Below, in pieces: positions 35,569-44,803 of a DNA stretch of 64,000 nucleotides; positions within the stretch are counted from its first letter, which is position 1, and each line of letters opens with the position of its first letter. The position numbers and the translations under genes are program-made. This DNA is from Candidatus Lernaella stagnicola. GTDB lineage: Bacteria > Lernaellota > Lernaellaia > Lernaellales > Lernaellaceae. Where the stretch lies: positions 79,402 through 143,401 of the forward strand of contig JAVCCK010000005.1 in assembly GCA_030765525.1 (NCBI GenBank), written 5' to 3'. Below the pieces are notes generated by a model. That model saw nothing but the letters and a program-made list of their open reading frames with translations, made no database searches and had not been told where the DNA came from.

Positions 35569-36035
35569 ATTCCGGCCGTTGCGTTTCGAAGTCGGCGGCA
35601 TTTCTCGCAGCATCACACCGAGTATTGTGTGGAATACCGTATCTCGCCACACCGATTACACTTGGGGTGTGTCGCCGCGTTCAACCACGAATACGTAACG
35701 CCCCGAAGCAACTTTTCCGACATTATTCAATTTGCCTCTCGGCCCGAGGATACTTCACCAGGCGATACGTCCGTGAGTTGAAAAATGAAAAAGGCTGGTT
35801 CGCGCTCGGCAAGCGGAAATCGTCTGCCATCGGTCCCTGTGCGGGCCGGCTCGCGTCAACGCCCCACCGACCCACGGTGGCCGGCATGTCATTGGAAGGT
35901 ACAAAACCGCGCATCTGGAATCGGTGGCTTTGTCTTGTGAAATCAATATATTACGCTTTGTCCGCATTGAAAAACGTCTCTCGCGACCTCACTCTGCGAA
36001 GGCTGCGTTTTGACCTCAGAAACCCGCGCGCGGCG
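35569..36035. other. Intergenic region upstream of glyQ with no convincing gene
   Basis: About 470 bases. A 155-codon frame is open on the plus strand but lacks a ribosome site and reads as Arg-rich non-protein. No tRNA, riboswitch or repeat was seen. The right end leads into the glyQ promoter. Confidence 0.5.
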
Positions 36036-36064
36036 TTGACAGTCCTGCAAGTGCAAGTTAGCTT
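36036..36064 (+). promoter_or_regulatory. Candidate promoter for glyQS
   Basis: TTGACA (36036-36041), 17-base spacer, TAGCTT (36059-36064), 39 bases before the TTG start of glyQ. Confidence 0.45.
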
Positions 36065-36102
36065 CCAAGCGACTTTCGTCGCATCCGTTTAGGAGGCTTC
36101 TT

Positions 36103-37056
36103 TTGACTTTTCAGGAATTGATTTTGGCGCTGACAGAGTTCTGGGCGAGGCAAAATTGCCTCATCGTGCAGCCCTACGACATCGAAGTCGGGGCCGGCAC
36201 CATGAACCCGAGCACCTTTCTGCGTTGCTTGGGGCCCGAACCGTGGAACGTAGCCTACGTGGAGCCGAGCCGCCGCCCTACCGACGGACGTTATGGGCAG
36301 AATCCGAACCGGCTGCAGCATTATTATCAGTTCCAGGTCATCATGAAACCGAGCCCGAAGGACATCCAGGAAATCTATCTGGACAGCCTCAAGGCCTTTG
36401 GCGTCGATCCGCTGAAACACGATATCCGTTTCGTGGAAGATAACTGGGAAAGCCCGACCCTCGGCGCTTGGGGCCTGGGATGGGAAGTCTGGCTCGACGG
36501 CATGGAGATCACGCAGTTCACCTATTTCCAGCAAGCCGGCGGCTTCGATTGCCGGCCGGTCAGTGTGGAAATCACCTACGGCATCGAGCGTATCGCGATG
36601 TACCTGCAGGGCGTGGACAACGTATACGACCTCGTGTGGATACCGGGCGTGAGCTACGGCGACGTCTACCACCAAAACGAAGTCGAGCAGAGCACCTACA
36701 ACTTCGACGTATCGGATACCGACACCTTGCTCGAACTGTTCAATCGCTACGAAGCCGAATCCGTGCGCTGCCTCGACGCCGAGCTCCCCCTGCCCGGCTA
36801 CGACTACTGTCTCAAATGCAGCCACACCTTTAACCTGCTCGACGCTCGCGGCGCGATTAGCGTCACCGAACGTGTCAATTATATCGGCCGGGTACGCGAC
36901 CTGGCTCGCCGCTGCGCCGAAGGTTGGTTGGCGGCCCGCAAGCGGCTTGGTTACCCGCTGGTCAAAGACCCGGAAAGGCGCGCGCGCCTGAAACTCGACG
37001 AGCCCGAGGAACAAGATGCAAACAACGACGCAGAGGAAAAGGAGGCGGGCCAATGA
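36103..37056 (+). CDS. glyQ: Glycine-tRNA ligase alpha subunit
   Basis: A 317-residue catalytic subunit of the alpha2-beta2 glycyl-tRNA synthetase. [39 protein letters not shown] and [20 protein letters not shown] are class II motifs of GlyQ, and [20 protein letters not shown] is the motif 3 region. The start is TTG at 36103 with AGGAGG six bases upstream. The C-terminal 20 residues are an acidic extension beyond the usual end. Its stop overlaps the glyS start in an ATGA, coupling translation of the two subunits. Confidence 0.96.
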   Translation: MTFQELILALTEFWARQNCLIVQPYDIEVGAGTMNPSTFLRCLGPEPWNVAYVEPSRRPTDGRYGQNPNRLQHYYQFQVIMKPSPKDIQEIYLDSLKAFGVDPLKHDIRFVEDNWESPTLGAWGLGWEVWLDGMEITQFTYFQQAGGFDCRPVSVEITYGIERIAMYLQGVDNVYDLVWIPGVSYGDVYHQNEVEQSTYNFDVSDTDTLLELFNRYEAESVRCLDAELPLPGYDYCLKCSHTFNLLDARGAISVTERVNYIGRVRDLARRCAEGWLAARKRLGYPLVKDPERRARLKLDEPEEQDANNDAEEKEAGQ

Positions 37057-39119
37057 GCGCCACCGAATTGCTGCTGGAAATCGGCACCGAGGAAATCCCC
37101 GCCCGCTTTCTGCCCGAGGCCGAGGCGAACCTGGCGCAGCGTCTCACCGAGAAATTGCGGGCGTTGAATCTCAACTTCGGGGAACTGCTTGTTTACTCCA
37201 CACCGCGACGGCTTACCGTCACGGTGGACCGCTTGGCGACACGCCAGCCGGACCGCAACATCGAGAAAATGGGGCCCGCGAAGAAGGTCGCCTACAACGA
37301 TGAAGGAAAACCCACGAAAGCCGCCATCGGTTTTGCGAAGGGGCAAGGCGTCGAGATCGACGAGTTGGAGCTTTTTACGACCGAAAAAGGGGAATACATC
37401 GGTATTAAGAAAACGATTTCCGGTCAGCCCACCGCCGACATTCTGCCGGAGGCGCTGACCGAAATTATCCTCGCGCTGCCGTGGCCTAAGTCGATGCGCT
37501 GGGGCGACCTCGATTTGCGTTTCGTGCGACCCGTGCATTGGATCGTCGCCCTGCTCGGCGGTGAGACGCTGCCGATCACCATCGGCGAAATTCCGGCCGG
37601 CGCGCAGACGCGCGGTCATCGCTTCCATTCGCCGGCGGCGATCGAGGTAACCGATTTTGCGGATTACCGCGACAAGCTCGCGGCGGCGAAGGTGACGTTG
37701 GACGCGGCGCAACGGCGTGAGGTGATTCGCGCCAAGCTCGACGAATTCGCCGGGCAATTGAGCGGTAAGTGGATCGTGGACGAAGAGTTGCTGACCCATG
37801 TCGCCTACCTTGTCGAGTGGCCGGTGCCGCTGCTGGGTCGTTTCCCGGCGGAGTACCTGGAACTGCCGCGCGAGGTGTTGGTCACGACGATGAGCACGCA
37901 CCAAAAGTACTTTTCATTTGAAGACGCGCAAGGGGCGTTGCTGCCCGCGTTTTGCCTCGTGGCCAATATCGAGGCCGATGATCCGGAACTCGTCGTGCGC
38001 GGCAACCAGCGCGTTTTGGTGGCGCGACTGGAAGACGCGAAATACTATTGGGAGACCGACCGTAAAAAGCCGCTGGACGATTTCGCCGCCGATCTCGAGG
38101 GCATGCTGTACCACAAGCTGCTGGGCAGCTATGCCGAAAAGGTCGACCGCGTGCGTAAGCTCGTCAACTATTTCGGGGCGATGGTGGCCACGGATTCGCT
38201 GGATACCGCCAAGCGTGCCGCGCAGATCTACAAAGCCGATTTGCTGACCGGTATGGTCGCCGAGTTTCCCGAGTTGCAGGGGATCATCGGTCGCTATTAC
38301 GCCCGCGAGCAAGGCGAAGAAGAAGCGGTCGGCGAGGCGATTTTCGAACACTACCTTCCCCGTTTTGCGGGCGACGAACTGCCCGCATCCGATGCCGGCG
38401 CGGTGCTTTCGGTGTGCGACAAAATGGATTCGATCGCCGCTTGTTTCGGCGTGGGTTTGTCGCCAACGGGGTCGGGCGATCCCTACGCGCTGCGTCGCCA
38501 GGCGTTGGGCGTGTTGCACATTCTGGCCGAGCGTGCGTGGGATGTGGCGCTCACGGATCTGATCCGCAAATCGGTCGATGGCGTGGAGGACAAATTCAAA
38601 GCCGATCGCGCCGACTTGGAAGAGGAGATTCTCGCCTTTTTCCGCGACCGCTTGTTCCACTTCATGCGGGGCCGGGGGATGCGGGCCGAAGTGGCCGATG
38701 CCGTGTTGGCCGTTCGTTTCGATACCGTCCCGGCGACCGTGGCGCGCATCGAGGCGGTCAACGAGTTTTCCAAGCGCGATGAGTTCGAGGCTTTCGCTAC
38801 GGCGTTTAAGCGCGCGGGGAACATCGTCAAGGATTACGAAGACCCGGGCGAAGTGGACGAGGCTTTGTTGGAGGAAGACGCGGAGAAGGCGCTTTTTGCG
38901 GCGGTGCAGTCCATTGCCGACCAGGTGCAAACGCTGGTGGCCGTCGGCGATGTACTTGGTGCGTTGATGACGATTTCCGAGATTCGCCCACAGGTCGACG
39001 TGTTTTTCGACGATGTGTTGGTCATGCACAAGAAAGAAGACATTAAAACCAACCGGCTTAATCTGGTGGCTTCGGTCACGGCGCTGTTTTCGGCGATCGC
39101 CGACTTCCGCCGCATTTAA
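37053..39119 (+). CDS. glyS: Glycine-tRNA ligase beta subunit
   Basis: A 688-residue subunit that binds tRNA-Gly. [20 protein letters not shown] is the diagnostic N-terminus, with [11 protein letters not shown] and [20 protein letters not shown] further in and the anticodon-binding DALR-like domain at the C-terminus ([20 protein letters not shown]). The ATG at 37053 overlaps the glyQ stop and has AAAAGGAGG upstream. Length matches the family. Confidence 0.96.
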   Translation: MSATELLLEIGTEEIPARFLPEAEANLAQRLTEKLRALNLNFGELLVYSTPRRLTVTVDRLATRQPDRNIEKMGPAKKVAYNDEGKPTKAAIGFAKGQGVEIDELELFTTEKGEYIGIKKTISGQPTADILPEALTEIILALPWPKSMRWGDLDLRFVRPVHWIVALLGGETLPITIGEIPAGAQTRGHRFHSPAAIEVTDFADYRDKLAAAKVTLDAAQRREVIRAKLDEFAGQLSGKWIVDEELLTHVAYLVEWPVPLLGRFPAEYLELPREVLVTTMSTHQKYFSFEDAQGALLPAFCLVANIEADDPELVVRGNQRVLVARLEDAKYYWETDRKKPLDDFAADLEGMLYHKLLGSYAEKVDRVRKLVNYFGAMVATDSLDTAKRAAQIYKADLLTGMVAEFPELQGIIGRYYAREQGEEEAVGEAIFEHYLPRFAGDELPASDAGAVLSVCDKMDSIAACFGVGLSPTGSGDPYALRRQALGVLHILAERAWDVALTDLIRKSVDGVEDKFKADRADLEEEILAFFRDRLFHFMRGRGMRAEVADAVLAVRFDTVPATVARIEAVNEFSKRDEFEAFATAFKRAGNIVKDYEDPGEVDEALLEEDAEKALFAAVQSIADQVQTLVAVGDVLGALMTISEIRPQVDVFFDDVLVMHKKEDIKTNRLNLVASVTALFSAIADFRRI

Positions 39120-39155
39120 CCACTCGTTACATTCCGTAATCCCGAACCCTTAAAC

Positions 39156-39174
39156 GTTGGTGCCTGGCACCAAC
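39156..39174. repeat. REP-like palindrome upstream of the RAYT transposase
   Basis: GTTGGTGCCTGGCACCAAC: perfect nine-base arms around a central T. A near copy lies 149 bases downstream. Such palindromes beside Y1 transposases are typical REP/RAYT associations. Confidence 0.75.
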
Positions 39175-39322
39175 TTACGTCGTGATTTGCGTTCGATTTC
39201 CGGAATTTTCCTCCGAAAACCGGAAACAATGACAAGCCGAGATCCCTTCAACCTATTGATATCACTATCTTACTTTTCTTTGGCACACAACTTGACTAAG
39301 AGGTGTGAGAAATTCAACACCC

Positions 39323-39341
39323 GTTGGTGCCTGGCCCCAGG
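39323..39341. repeat. Second, imperfect REP-like copy
   Basis: The first 13 bases are identical to the 39156 copy and 16 of 19 match overall. It lies 14 bases before the transposase ATG and abuts its AAGGAGG ribosome site. Confidence 0.65.
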
Positions 39342-39355
39342 TAAGGAGGTTCAAA

Positions 39356-40084
39356 ATGGCGCGGAATCCAAGGATCGTGGTCGCGGGATACCCTCATCAC
39401 GTCACCCATCGCGGCAATCGCGGCGAGAAAATCTTCCGGTCGGACAAAGATCGCCAAAAGTACCTGGCTCTCCTCAAGAAATACGTCGAACAATACGAAG
39501 TCGCCGTTTTATCCTACTGCTTGATGCCCAACCACGTGCATCTCGTGCTCGTACCCACAATCATCACCGGACTAGCCGGCGTACTCCACGACACCCACGG
39601 AGTCTACGCCACCTACTTCAACGAAACTCACGAAACCACCGGCCACCTCTGGCAGGGTCGCTACTACTCAACGCCCATGGACGAGCGACACATGTGGGCC
39701 GCCATCCGCTACGTCGAGCGCAACTCGGTTCGCGCCGGAATGGCTTGCCACGCCGCCGACTACCGCTGGTCCAGCGCCCCCGCCCATTGCGGAAAAACCG
39801 CCGACCCGCTTATCAAACCCAGCCCCCTGCTGGACGACAGGTCCCTCGACTGGCCCTGGTTTCTCAGCGGCGAGGAAGATCCCTACGAGAAAAAAGTTCG
39901 TACCGATACAATGGCCGGAATGCCCTGCGGCTCGCCCTTTTTCGTCGCTTTCCTCGAAATCTTGCTTGGCAGAAAATTCTCGGCCGAAGCCCCCGAAACC
40001 GATCGCCGTCCCGTATTCCGCCCCGCCCCCCGGCTCCGCAAGTCGCCTGCGCAAATCCCGACGCAAACCGCTTTCCCAGGATGA
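39356..40084 (+). CDS. REP-associated tyrosine (Y1) transposase, RAYT family
   Basis: A 242-residue HUH-type single-strand transposase. The HUH pair is in LMPNHVHLVLVP, and the following helix RYVERNSVRAGM carries the candidate nucleophilic Tyr. The start region VAGYPHHVTHRGNRGEKIF is typical of RAYT proteins. AAGGAGG lies seven bases before the ATG at 39356. Palindromic GTTGGTGCC repeats stand upstream, consistent with a domesticated transposase acting on REP elements rather than a mobile IS200/IS605. The C-terminal 60 residues are Pro/Arg-rich. It lies between glyS and nrdD. Confidence 0.85.
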   Translation: MARNPRIVVAGYPHHVTHRGNRGEKIFRSDKDRQKYLALLKKYVEQYEVAVLSYCLMPNHVHLVLVPTIITGLAGVLHDTHGVYATYFNETHETTGHLWQGRYYSTPMDERHMWAAIRYVERNSVRAGMACHAADYRWSSAPAHCGKTADPLIKPSPLLDDRSLDWPWFLSGEEDPYEKKVRTDTMAGMPCGSPFFVAFLEILLGRKFSAEAPETDRRPVFRPAPRLRKSPAQIPTQTAFPG

Positions 40085-40548
40085 ATCCGGCGCCCGAACC
40101 TTCCGGAATGGAACGACTTGCAGGCGGGCACAGGCAAAGGTCGGCGCGCGGCTGTCATAATGCTTCCGTCCGGTGGTTGTTCCGGCGGGGATCGCCGCTC
40201 TGTTTACCGGGCCACGATTGACTCTCATTCGCCTTCCAGTGCCTGCTCGACCAGTAAAGCACCCGGAAATCAACATAAATCGGCGGATAATTCTCCGCGA
40301 GGGCAAGTCGGGTACATTTCAACGCTCGTCGAAGCCGTACGGAAAATTTTTGGCAACGCGGCAGGACATGGAAAATGTTTTCGCCGCTCGATTTGCCAAT
40401 CTTGTACTATCCAAACTTCACAATCGCCTCTCGAAAGAATGGAAGCTCATGAAAAATAAGAGCTAACCCCCTTTTTTACGCGCCGCGTCGTAAGAGACGC
40501 AACTTCTTGTGGTCGGAAAAATTTTCCCTACCATATGTAGATTTTACC
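40085..40548. other. Intergenic region after the transposase with no convincing gene
   Basis: About 460 bases. Two short overlapping open frames (40118-40459, 40173-40466) lack ribosome sites and family signals. A small hairpin GCGTC/GACGC lies at 40485-40500. Base composition turns AT-rich toward the nrdD promoter. Confidence 0.45.
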
Positions 40549-40578
40549 TTGACAGGCTCAAAAATCTTGGGCTAACAT
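40549..40578 (+). promoter_or_regulatory. Candidate nrdD promoter
   Basis: TTGACA (40549-40554), 18-base spacer, TAACAT (40573-40578), in an AT-rich region. It would give a leader of about 260 bases before the nrdD ATG. Confidence 0.55.
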
Positions 40579-40624
40579 CCCTTCTTGCCTGACTGGCTCT
40601 TAGGAAGATTCGATTTTTCTTTAG

Positions 40625-40696
40625 TTTCAAGCCTTTTTAGACGAACCCTTAAAGTGGCGTCTTAAGCTTGAAAGGGTTGATTTTTGGTCGTTTTTT
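40625..40696 (+). promoter_or_regulatory. Possible attenuator in the nrdD leader
   Basis: TTTCAAGC (40625-40632) can pair with GCTTGAAA (40666-40673). AACCCTT (40644-40650) can pair with AAGGGTT (40672-40678), followed by GATTTTTGGTCGTTTTTT. The two pairings share bases 40672-40673, so they exclude each other, as terminator and antiterminator would. No known riboswitch class was recognised. Confidence 0.35.
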
Positions 40697-40842
40697 AAGT
40701 TTCGGTCTTGGCAACGGAAAAAAACACCTAGTTTTAACAAAATTCATTGATTTTTTCCGTATTGAAAAGTGGGTTGGCAGCGATTTTCGGCTGGACCAGC
40801 GTTCTTTCAATCCTGATTCCGCGAGCGTTAGGAGACTCCTGG

Positions 40843-42825
40843 ATGATTCGCTTCATTTACAAACGCACCGGTGAACGGGTTGCGTTCGACCCGCAGAAAA
40901 TCGCCGATGCCGTTTGGAAGGCATTCGTGGCCAGCGGTAGTAAAGACCAGGCCACAGTTGAGCGAATTGCGGCGGAGGTCATCGATCTTCTGGACGTTTT
41001 GTTCTTCAAGAACAACCGTATTCCGACGGTGGAAAACGTTCAAGACCTCGTCGAAAACCGGCTTATTCACAATAACTTACACGACATTGCACGTCGTTAT
41101 ATCATTTACCGCAACGATCATGCGCAGATGCGCGAAACGCAGCGCATGCTCGCCAATGCGGTGGATATGATCGACTCCTATCTGGATAAGATCGATTGGC
41201 GAATCAACGAAAACTCGAACATGAGTTTTTCGCTACAGGGGCTCAATAACCACATCAGCTCGACGATCAGCAAGTCTTACTGGCTCAATAAAATCTACGG
41301 CCAAGAGCTCGGCGACCTTCATACCAGTGGCGACTTCCATATTCACGATTTGGGTCAAATCTCCGCTTACTGTTGCGGATGGGACCTAAAAGACCTTCTT
41401 TTCCGAGGGTTTGGGGGCGTTTACGGCAAAGTCGAGTCCGCGCCGCCACGGCATTTGCGTACGGCGTTGGGCCAGATCGTCAATTTTTTCTACACCTTGC
41501 AGGGTGAAAGCGCGGGGGCACAAGCCTTCGCGAACTTCGACACCTACCTATCGCCTTACGTACGGTATGACAATCTTAATTACGAGCAAGTACACCAATG
41601 CATTCAGGAATTCGTGTTCAACCTGAATGTACCCACTCGGGTCGGCTTCCAAACTCCGTTCACGAACATCACGATGGATCTGGTTTGCCCGTCCAATATG
41701 CTCGACGAGGCGGTGGCGTACGGCGGCGAACTGCTTAACGACACCTACGGCATGTTCCAGCACGAAATGGACATGATCAACCAAGCGTTCTGCGAAGTGA
41801 TGATGGCCGGCGACGCCAAGGGCCGCATTTTCACTTTCCCGATTCCAACGTACAACATTCATGACAATTTCGACTGGGATAACAAAAACTTAGATATCCT
41901 TTGGCAGATGACCGGACGCTACGGCATCCCGTATTTCGCCAACTTCGTCAACTCCGACATGAAGCCGGAGGATGTCCGGTCGATGTGTTGTCGCTTACGT
42001 TTGGACGAAAAAGAACTGCGACAGCGACTGAGCAAACGCGGCGGCGGCCTTTTCGGCGCGCATCCGCAAACCGGCTCCATCGGCGTGGTCACCGTGAACC
42101 TGCCGCGCGTCGGTTATGAATCCGGCGATGAAAGTTCCTGGTTCGGTCGCATCGATTACCTGATGGAGCGCGCCCGGGACAGCTTGGAAACCAAGCGGAA
42201 AGTGCTTGAGCGCTTCACTGAGCAGGGTCTTTACCCGTACACGCGGCACTACTTGGACGGCGTCAAAGTCGGACAGCACGCCTACTGGTACAACCATTTC
42301 TCCACCATTGGCTTGATCGGTATGAACGAGGCCCTCATCAACTTCATGGGCCACTCGATCACGCACCCCGCGGGCAAAGACTTAACGATTCGTACGCTGG
42401 AACACATGCGGGATAACTTGATTCGCTTCCAGGAAGAGACCGGCAATCTGTACAATCTGGAGGCCACGCCCGCCGAAAGCACAACCTATCGCCTGGCCCA
42501 ACTCGACGTTGCAAAATACCCGGACATTTTCCACCAGGGCGTCGAGGATCCTTACTACACGAATTCCACGAGCCTCCCGGTGAACTTCACCGATGACCTG
42601 TTCGAAGCCTTGGAGCACCAGGACGCCCTTCAGACGCTCTATACCGGCGGCACGGTGATGCATGGATTCATCGGGGAGAAGCTCGACGACACCGAAGCGA
42701 TTAAGAAACTCGTGCGGCGAATCGCGGAGAATTACAAGCTCCCGTATTACTCGATCACGCCCACGTTTACGATTTGCCCGGAACACGGATACATACCCGG
42801 CGAACATTTTGAGTGCCCCTATTAG
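40843..42825 (+). CDS. nrdD: Anaerobic ribonucleoside-triphosphate reductase, large fragment lacking the glycyl-radical end
   Basis: A 660-residue fragment of class III ribonucleotide reductase, which makes dNTPs without oxygen. An ATP-cone occupies about residues 1-90 (FIYKRTGERVAFDPQKIADA). The ten-stranded barrel follows with NFFYTLQGESAGAQAFANFD and the thiyl-site region VNSDMKPEDVRSMCCRLRLD. The C-terminus reads TFTICPEHGYIPGEHFECPY and then stops, exactly before the next zinc-site cysteine. The missing CQHKTEVYSRVVGYY is encoded in a separate frame 107 bases downstream. The ATG at 40843 follows GGAG; the longer frame starts in the leader. Whether the fragments are joined at RNA level or work as two chains is unknown. 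Confidence 0.9.
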   Translation: MIRFIYKRTGERVAFDPQKIADAVWKAFVASGSKDQATVERIAAEVIDLLDVLFFKNNRIPTVENVQDLVENRLIHNNLHDIARRYIIYRNDHAQMRETQRMLANAVDMIDSYLDKIDWRINENSNMSFSLQGLNNHISSTISKSYWLNKIYGQELGDLHTSGDFHIHDLGQISAYCCGWDLKDLLFRGFGGVYGKVESAPPRHLRTALGQIVNFFYTLQGESAGAQAFANFDTYLSPYVRYDNLNYEQVHQCIQEFVFNLNVPTRVGFQTPFTNITMDLVCPSNMLDEAVAYGGELLNDTYGMFQHEMDMINQAFCEVMMAGDAKGRIFTFPIPTYNIHDNFDWDNKNLDILWQMTGRYGIPYFANFVNSDMKPEDVRSMCCRLRLDEKELRQRLSKRGGGLFGAHPQTGSIGVVTVNLPRVGYESGDESSWFGRIDYLMERARDSLETKRKVLERFTEQGLYPYTRHYLDGVKVGQHAYWYNHFSTIGLIGMNEALINFMGHSITHPAGKDLTIRTLEHMRDNLIRFQEETGNLYNLEATPAESTTYRLAQLDVAKYPDIFHQGVEDPYYTNSTSLPVNFTDDLFEALEHQDALQTLYTGGTVMHGFIGEKLDDTEAIKKLVRRIAENYKLPYYSITPTFTICPEHGYIPGEHFECPY

Positions 42826-42935
42826 GGGTGCCGTCGGGCGAAGGAATAAGCAAGGGGATTTGCAGTAACAGCCCTGCTCGGGGGAGCGAATAAGCCCAGG
42901 GATTAACGAATGAGATGGGGAGATGAAAAGCGATG
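42823..42935 (+). other. 113-bp intervening sequence interrupting nrdD
   Basis: The insert begins with the TAG stop of the large fragment and ends with the ATG that precedes the Cys codon of the small fragment; the boundary may slide one base. It is not a multiple of three. The 5' border can form CCCC/GGGG across the junction. It contains two 17-base direct repeats (GAATAAGCAAGGGGATT at 42844-42860 and GAATAAGCCCAGGGATT at 42888-42904), a GCTC/GAGC hairpin between them and GGGGAG near the 3' end. The upstream coding part ends in T and the insert in G, as in group I introns, but 113 bases is too short for a canonical one. Confidence 0.75.
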
Positions 42936-43115
42936 TGTCAACATAAGACGGAGGTCTACAGTCGGGTTGTCGGTTATTACCGTCCCGTACAGCAATGGAA
43001 CAAGGGAAAGCAGGCCGAGTATAAGGACCGCGTCACGTTTAAGGTCGCCGGCAAAGCGTTCGGCAACGTGGGGGCCGTCGAGCAGGCGCCCGAAAAAAGT
43101 GTGAAAACCGCGTAA
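42933..43115 (+). CDS. nrdD: NrdD glycyl-radical domain encoded as a separate reading frame
   Basis: A 60-residue frame beginning MCQHKTEVYSRVVGYYRPVQ, which is the C-terminal radical loop of NrdD (Gly14 in RVVGYY is the radical site), followed by WNKGKQAEYKDRVTF and a short tail. It lacks every other part of the enzyme. Its first Cys would be the last ligand of the zinc site begun by ECPY in the upstream fragment. GGGGAG lies 11 bases before the ATG, so independent translation is possible but the spacing is long. The activase gene follows 69 bases downstream, as expected for an intact nrdDG operon. Confidence 0.85.
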   Translation: MCQHKTEVYSRVVGYYRPVQQWNKGKQAEYKDRVTFKVAGKAFGNVGAVEQAPEKSVKTA

Positions 43116-43184
43116 ATCAAACGCTAAGTCGTTTGAGTCCTGGAAACGCGCCGGTGATCGTCCGGTAGCGTAGGAGTTAGTGCT

Positions 43185-43883
43185 GTGCGAATTGCCGGTA
43201 TTCAAGGTTTGTCGTTGATCGATTTTCCCGGCAACGTAGCCTCGGTGCTCTTCCTGGCCGGGTGCGATTTTCGCTGTCCTTTCTGTCAAAATCCGGATCT
43301 CATTGAAATATCCGCCGACACGCCCAAGTTTTCTTGGGAAGACGTCGTGGAATTCCTGCGCCACCGTAAAAAACTGATAGACGGCGTCGCGATCACCGGC
43401 GGCGAACCCATGTTGTTTCCGGATATCGCCGATTTCGTCGCCCACTTGAATGAGGAAATCGGTCTACCCGTCAAAATCGACACCAACGGCCATCACCCGG
43501 ATGTGCTCAAGCAGCTGTTGGAAGACGGTCATGTCACCTACGTCGCCATGGATGTGAAAACCGCGCTCTCCCGCTACAGTGAAGCAAGCGGCACGCTTGT
43601 CGACATCCATAAGATCGAGCAATCCATCCGATTGATCATGCAAAGCGGCGTTCGTTACGAGTTCCGCACGACCGTTGTGCCGACCGTGGTGGACGAAGCG
43701 GCGGTGGATGAAATGGGCAAGGTAATCGAGGGCGCCGAGTTGTGGGCCTTCCAACAATACCAAAACCGCATCGTGTACAACGAAAACTTCAAAGCCGTGA
43801 AGCCCTTGACGCCCGAAAAAGTGCGCGCCTTGATGATGCGCGCCGAACCCTACGTCAAACGAGTCATCGTTCGCGGTTTGTAG
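43185..43883 (+). CDS. nrdG: Anaerobic ribonucleotide reductase activating protein (radical SAM)
   Basis: A 232-residue radical-SAM activase that places the glycyl radical on NrdD. It opens with IAGIQGLSLIDFPGNVASVL and the cluster motif is CDFRCPFC (CxxxCxxC). AITGGEPMLF is the SAM-binding GGEP motif and KIDTNGHHPDVL continues the partial barrel. This is the longer NrdG2-like form. The start is GTG at 43185 after TAGGAG. Its position after the split nrdD suggests that the reductase is still functional. Confidence 0.92.
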   Translation: MRIAGIQGLSLIDFPGNVASVLFLAGCDFRCPFCQNPDLIEISADTPKFSWEDVVEFLRHRKKLIDGVAITGGEPMLFPDIADFVAHLNEEIGLPVKIDTNGHHPDVLKQLLEDGHVTYVAMDVKTALSRYSEASGTLVDIHKIEQSIRLIMQSGVRYEFRTTVVPTVVDEAAVDEMGKVIEGAELWAFQQYQNRIVYNENFKAVKPLTPEKVRALMMRAEPYVKRVIVRGL

Positions 43884-43893
43884 CCTTCCCCCG

Positions 43894-44751
43894 TTAGCGC
43901 CGACGAATCTCCACCAACAGTGAACGGCTTGCGTTGCCGGACCCGTCAGCGAGCGGCATATGGAGAGCGGACGTCGTTTCCTCGGTGAGATCGACAACGA
44001 AAAACAGTTCCTCATTCAGCGAGTCGCCAACGACGAGACGACCGGCCGCTTCCAAGCGAAGTCGCTTTTCCGACGACTTTTCACACCAGACGGCGTACGT
44101 CATCAGGTCCAAGGTTCCCGCCTGCGCGGCCACGCCCTCGGCGTTTATCGAAACCGGAACAACGAGGTGTTCGCCCCGCCCCGGTGCCGCCTCGAATTGC
44201 ACGAGACCCACATCCTGCGGATTGCGACGCGACGCGCCGTCCGTCGATAAAAGCGACAAGCGCATCTGCACCGACACGGCCGTGCCGATCGGGCGGGTGA
44301 AGGGCGGCGTCACCGGCGGGAGTTCTCCCTCGTGCGCCGGGAACTGCCCGTCGCGGGCGGCGTAGCGCAAGGCGACGGCTCGCCGGTATAGGACGGCGGC
44401 AGGCGAATCGTTCACGGGAGCCGCGGCGGATTCCAGGACGCCGTTGCCGTCGGCATCGCGCCAATGAGAGACCGACCGATCCGGCATGAAAAGCGCAACG
44501 CGGTCGGCCACACCGTCGGCGTTGGTGTCGATTTCAGTGCGCACGATTTTTTCGCCGCTGTGGAACAACGCGACATCGGGCCGGCCGTCGCCGGTCAGGT
44601 CGGCGAGTTCCCAGCGCAACAAACCGTCGGTCTCGGCACGCCAATACACTTCCCCGTCGGACCCCTGCCGAGCGGAAACGGTCCACACGGGCGCGGACAA
44701 CGCGACGGCGGCGAGACATGTCAGGAACAAAAACGTGACGATTTTCCGCAT
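43894..44751 (-). CDS. Secreted protein with calcium-loop-like Asp repeats
   Basis: Unrecognised 285-residue protein with a signal peptide ending near ALSAPV. The N-terminal half has FG-GAP/EF-hand-like loops (LADLTGDGRPDVALF, DTNADGVADRVALF, DADGNGVLES) that could bind calcium; the C-terminal half is beta-rich without a known motif. The ATG at 44751 is chosen after TAGAGG. It converges with nrdG and diverges from the SUMF1-type gene. Confidence 0.68.
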   Translation of the reverse strand: MRKIVTFLFLTCLAAVALSAPVWTVSARQGSDGEVYWRAETDGLLRWELADLTGDGRPDVALFHSGEKIVRTEIDTNADGVADRVALFMPDRSVSHWRDADGNGVLESAAAPVNDSPAAVLYRRAVALRYAARDGQFPAHEGELPPVTPPFTRPIGTAVSVQMRLSLLSTDGASRRNPQDVGLVQFEAAPGRGEHLVVPVSINAEGVAAQAGTLDLMTYAVWCEKSSEKRLRLEAAGRLVVGDSLNEELFFVVDLTEETTSALHMPLADGSGNASRSLLVEIRRR

Positions 44752-44803
44752 CAACCTCTACTCGAAGAATGATCGCTTCTTTATAACATGGTACGATTCG
44801 GCC

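Noticed and set aside
40579..40842. Cobalamin riboswitch before nrdD
   Set aside because: No B12-box-like GCCACTG or the expected flanking helices were found.
42823..42935. Canonical group I or group II intron in nrdD
   Set aside because: Only the U/G border rule of group I fits; 113 bases cannot hold a canonical core, and there is no group II GUGYG start or domain V.
42811..42940. Programmed translational bypass across the nrdD insert
   Set aside because: The take-off codon (TAT) has no matching landing codon before TGT, unlike the known gene 60 case; the possibility is not fully excluded.
42910..43104. Overlapping 64-codon frame MRWGDEKRCVN
   Set aside because: Out of phase with the recognisable glycyl-radical domain in the same DNA.
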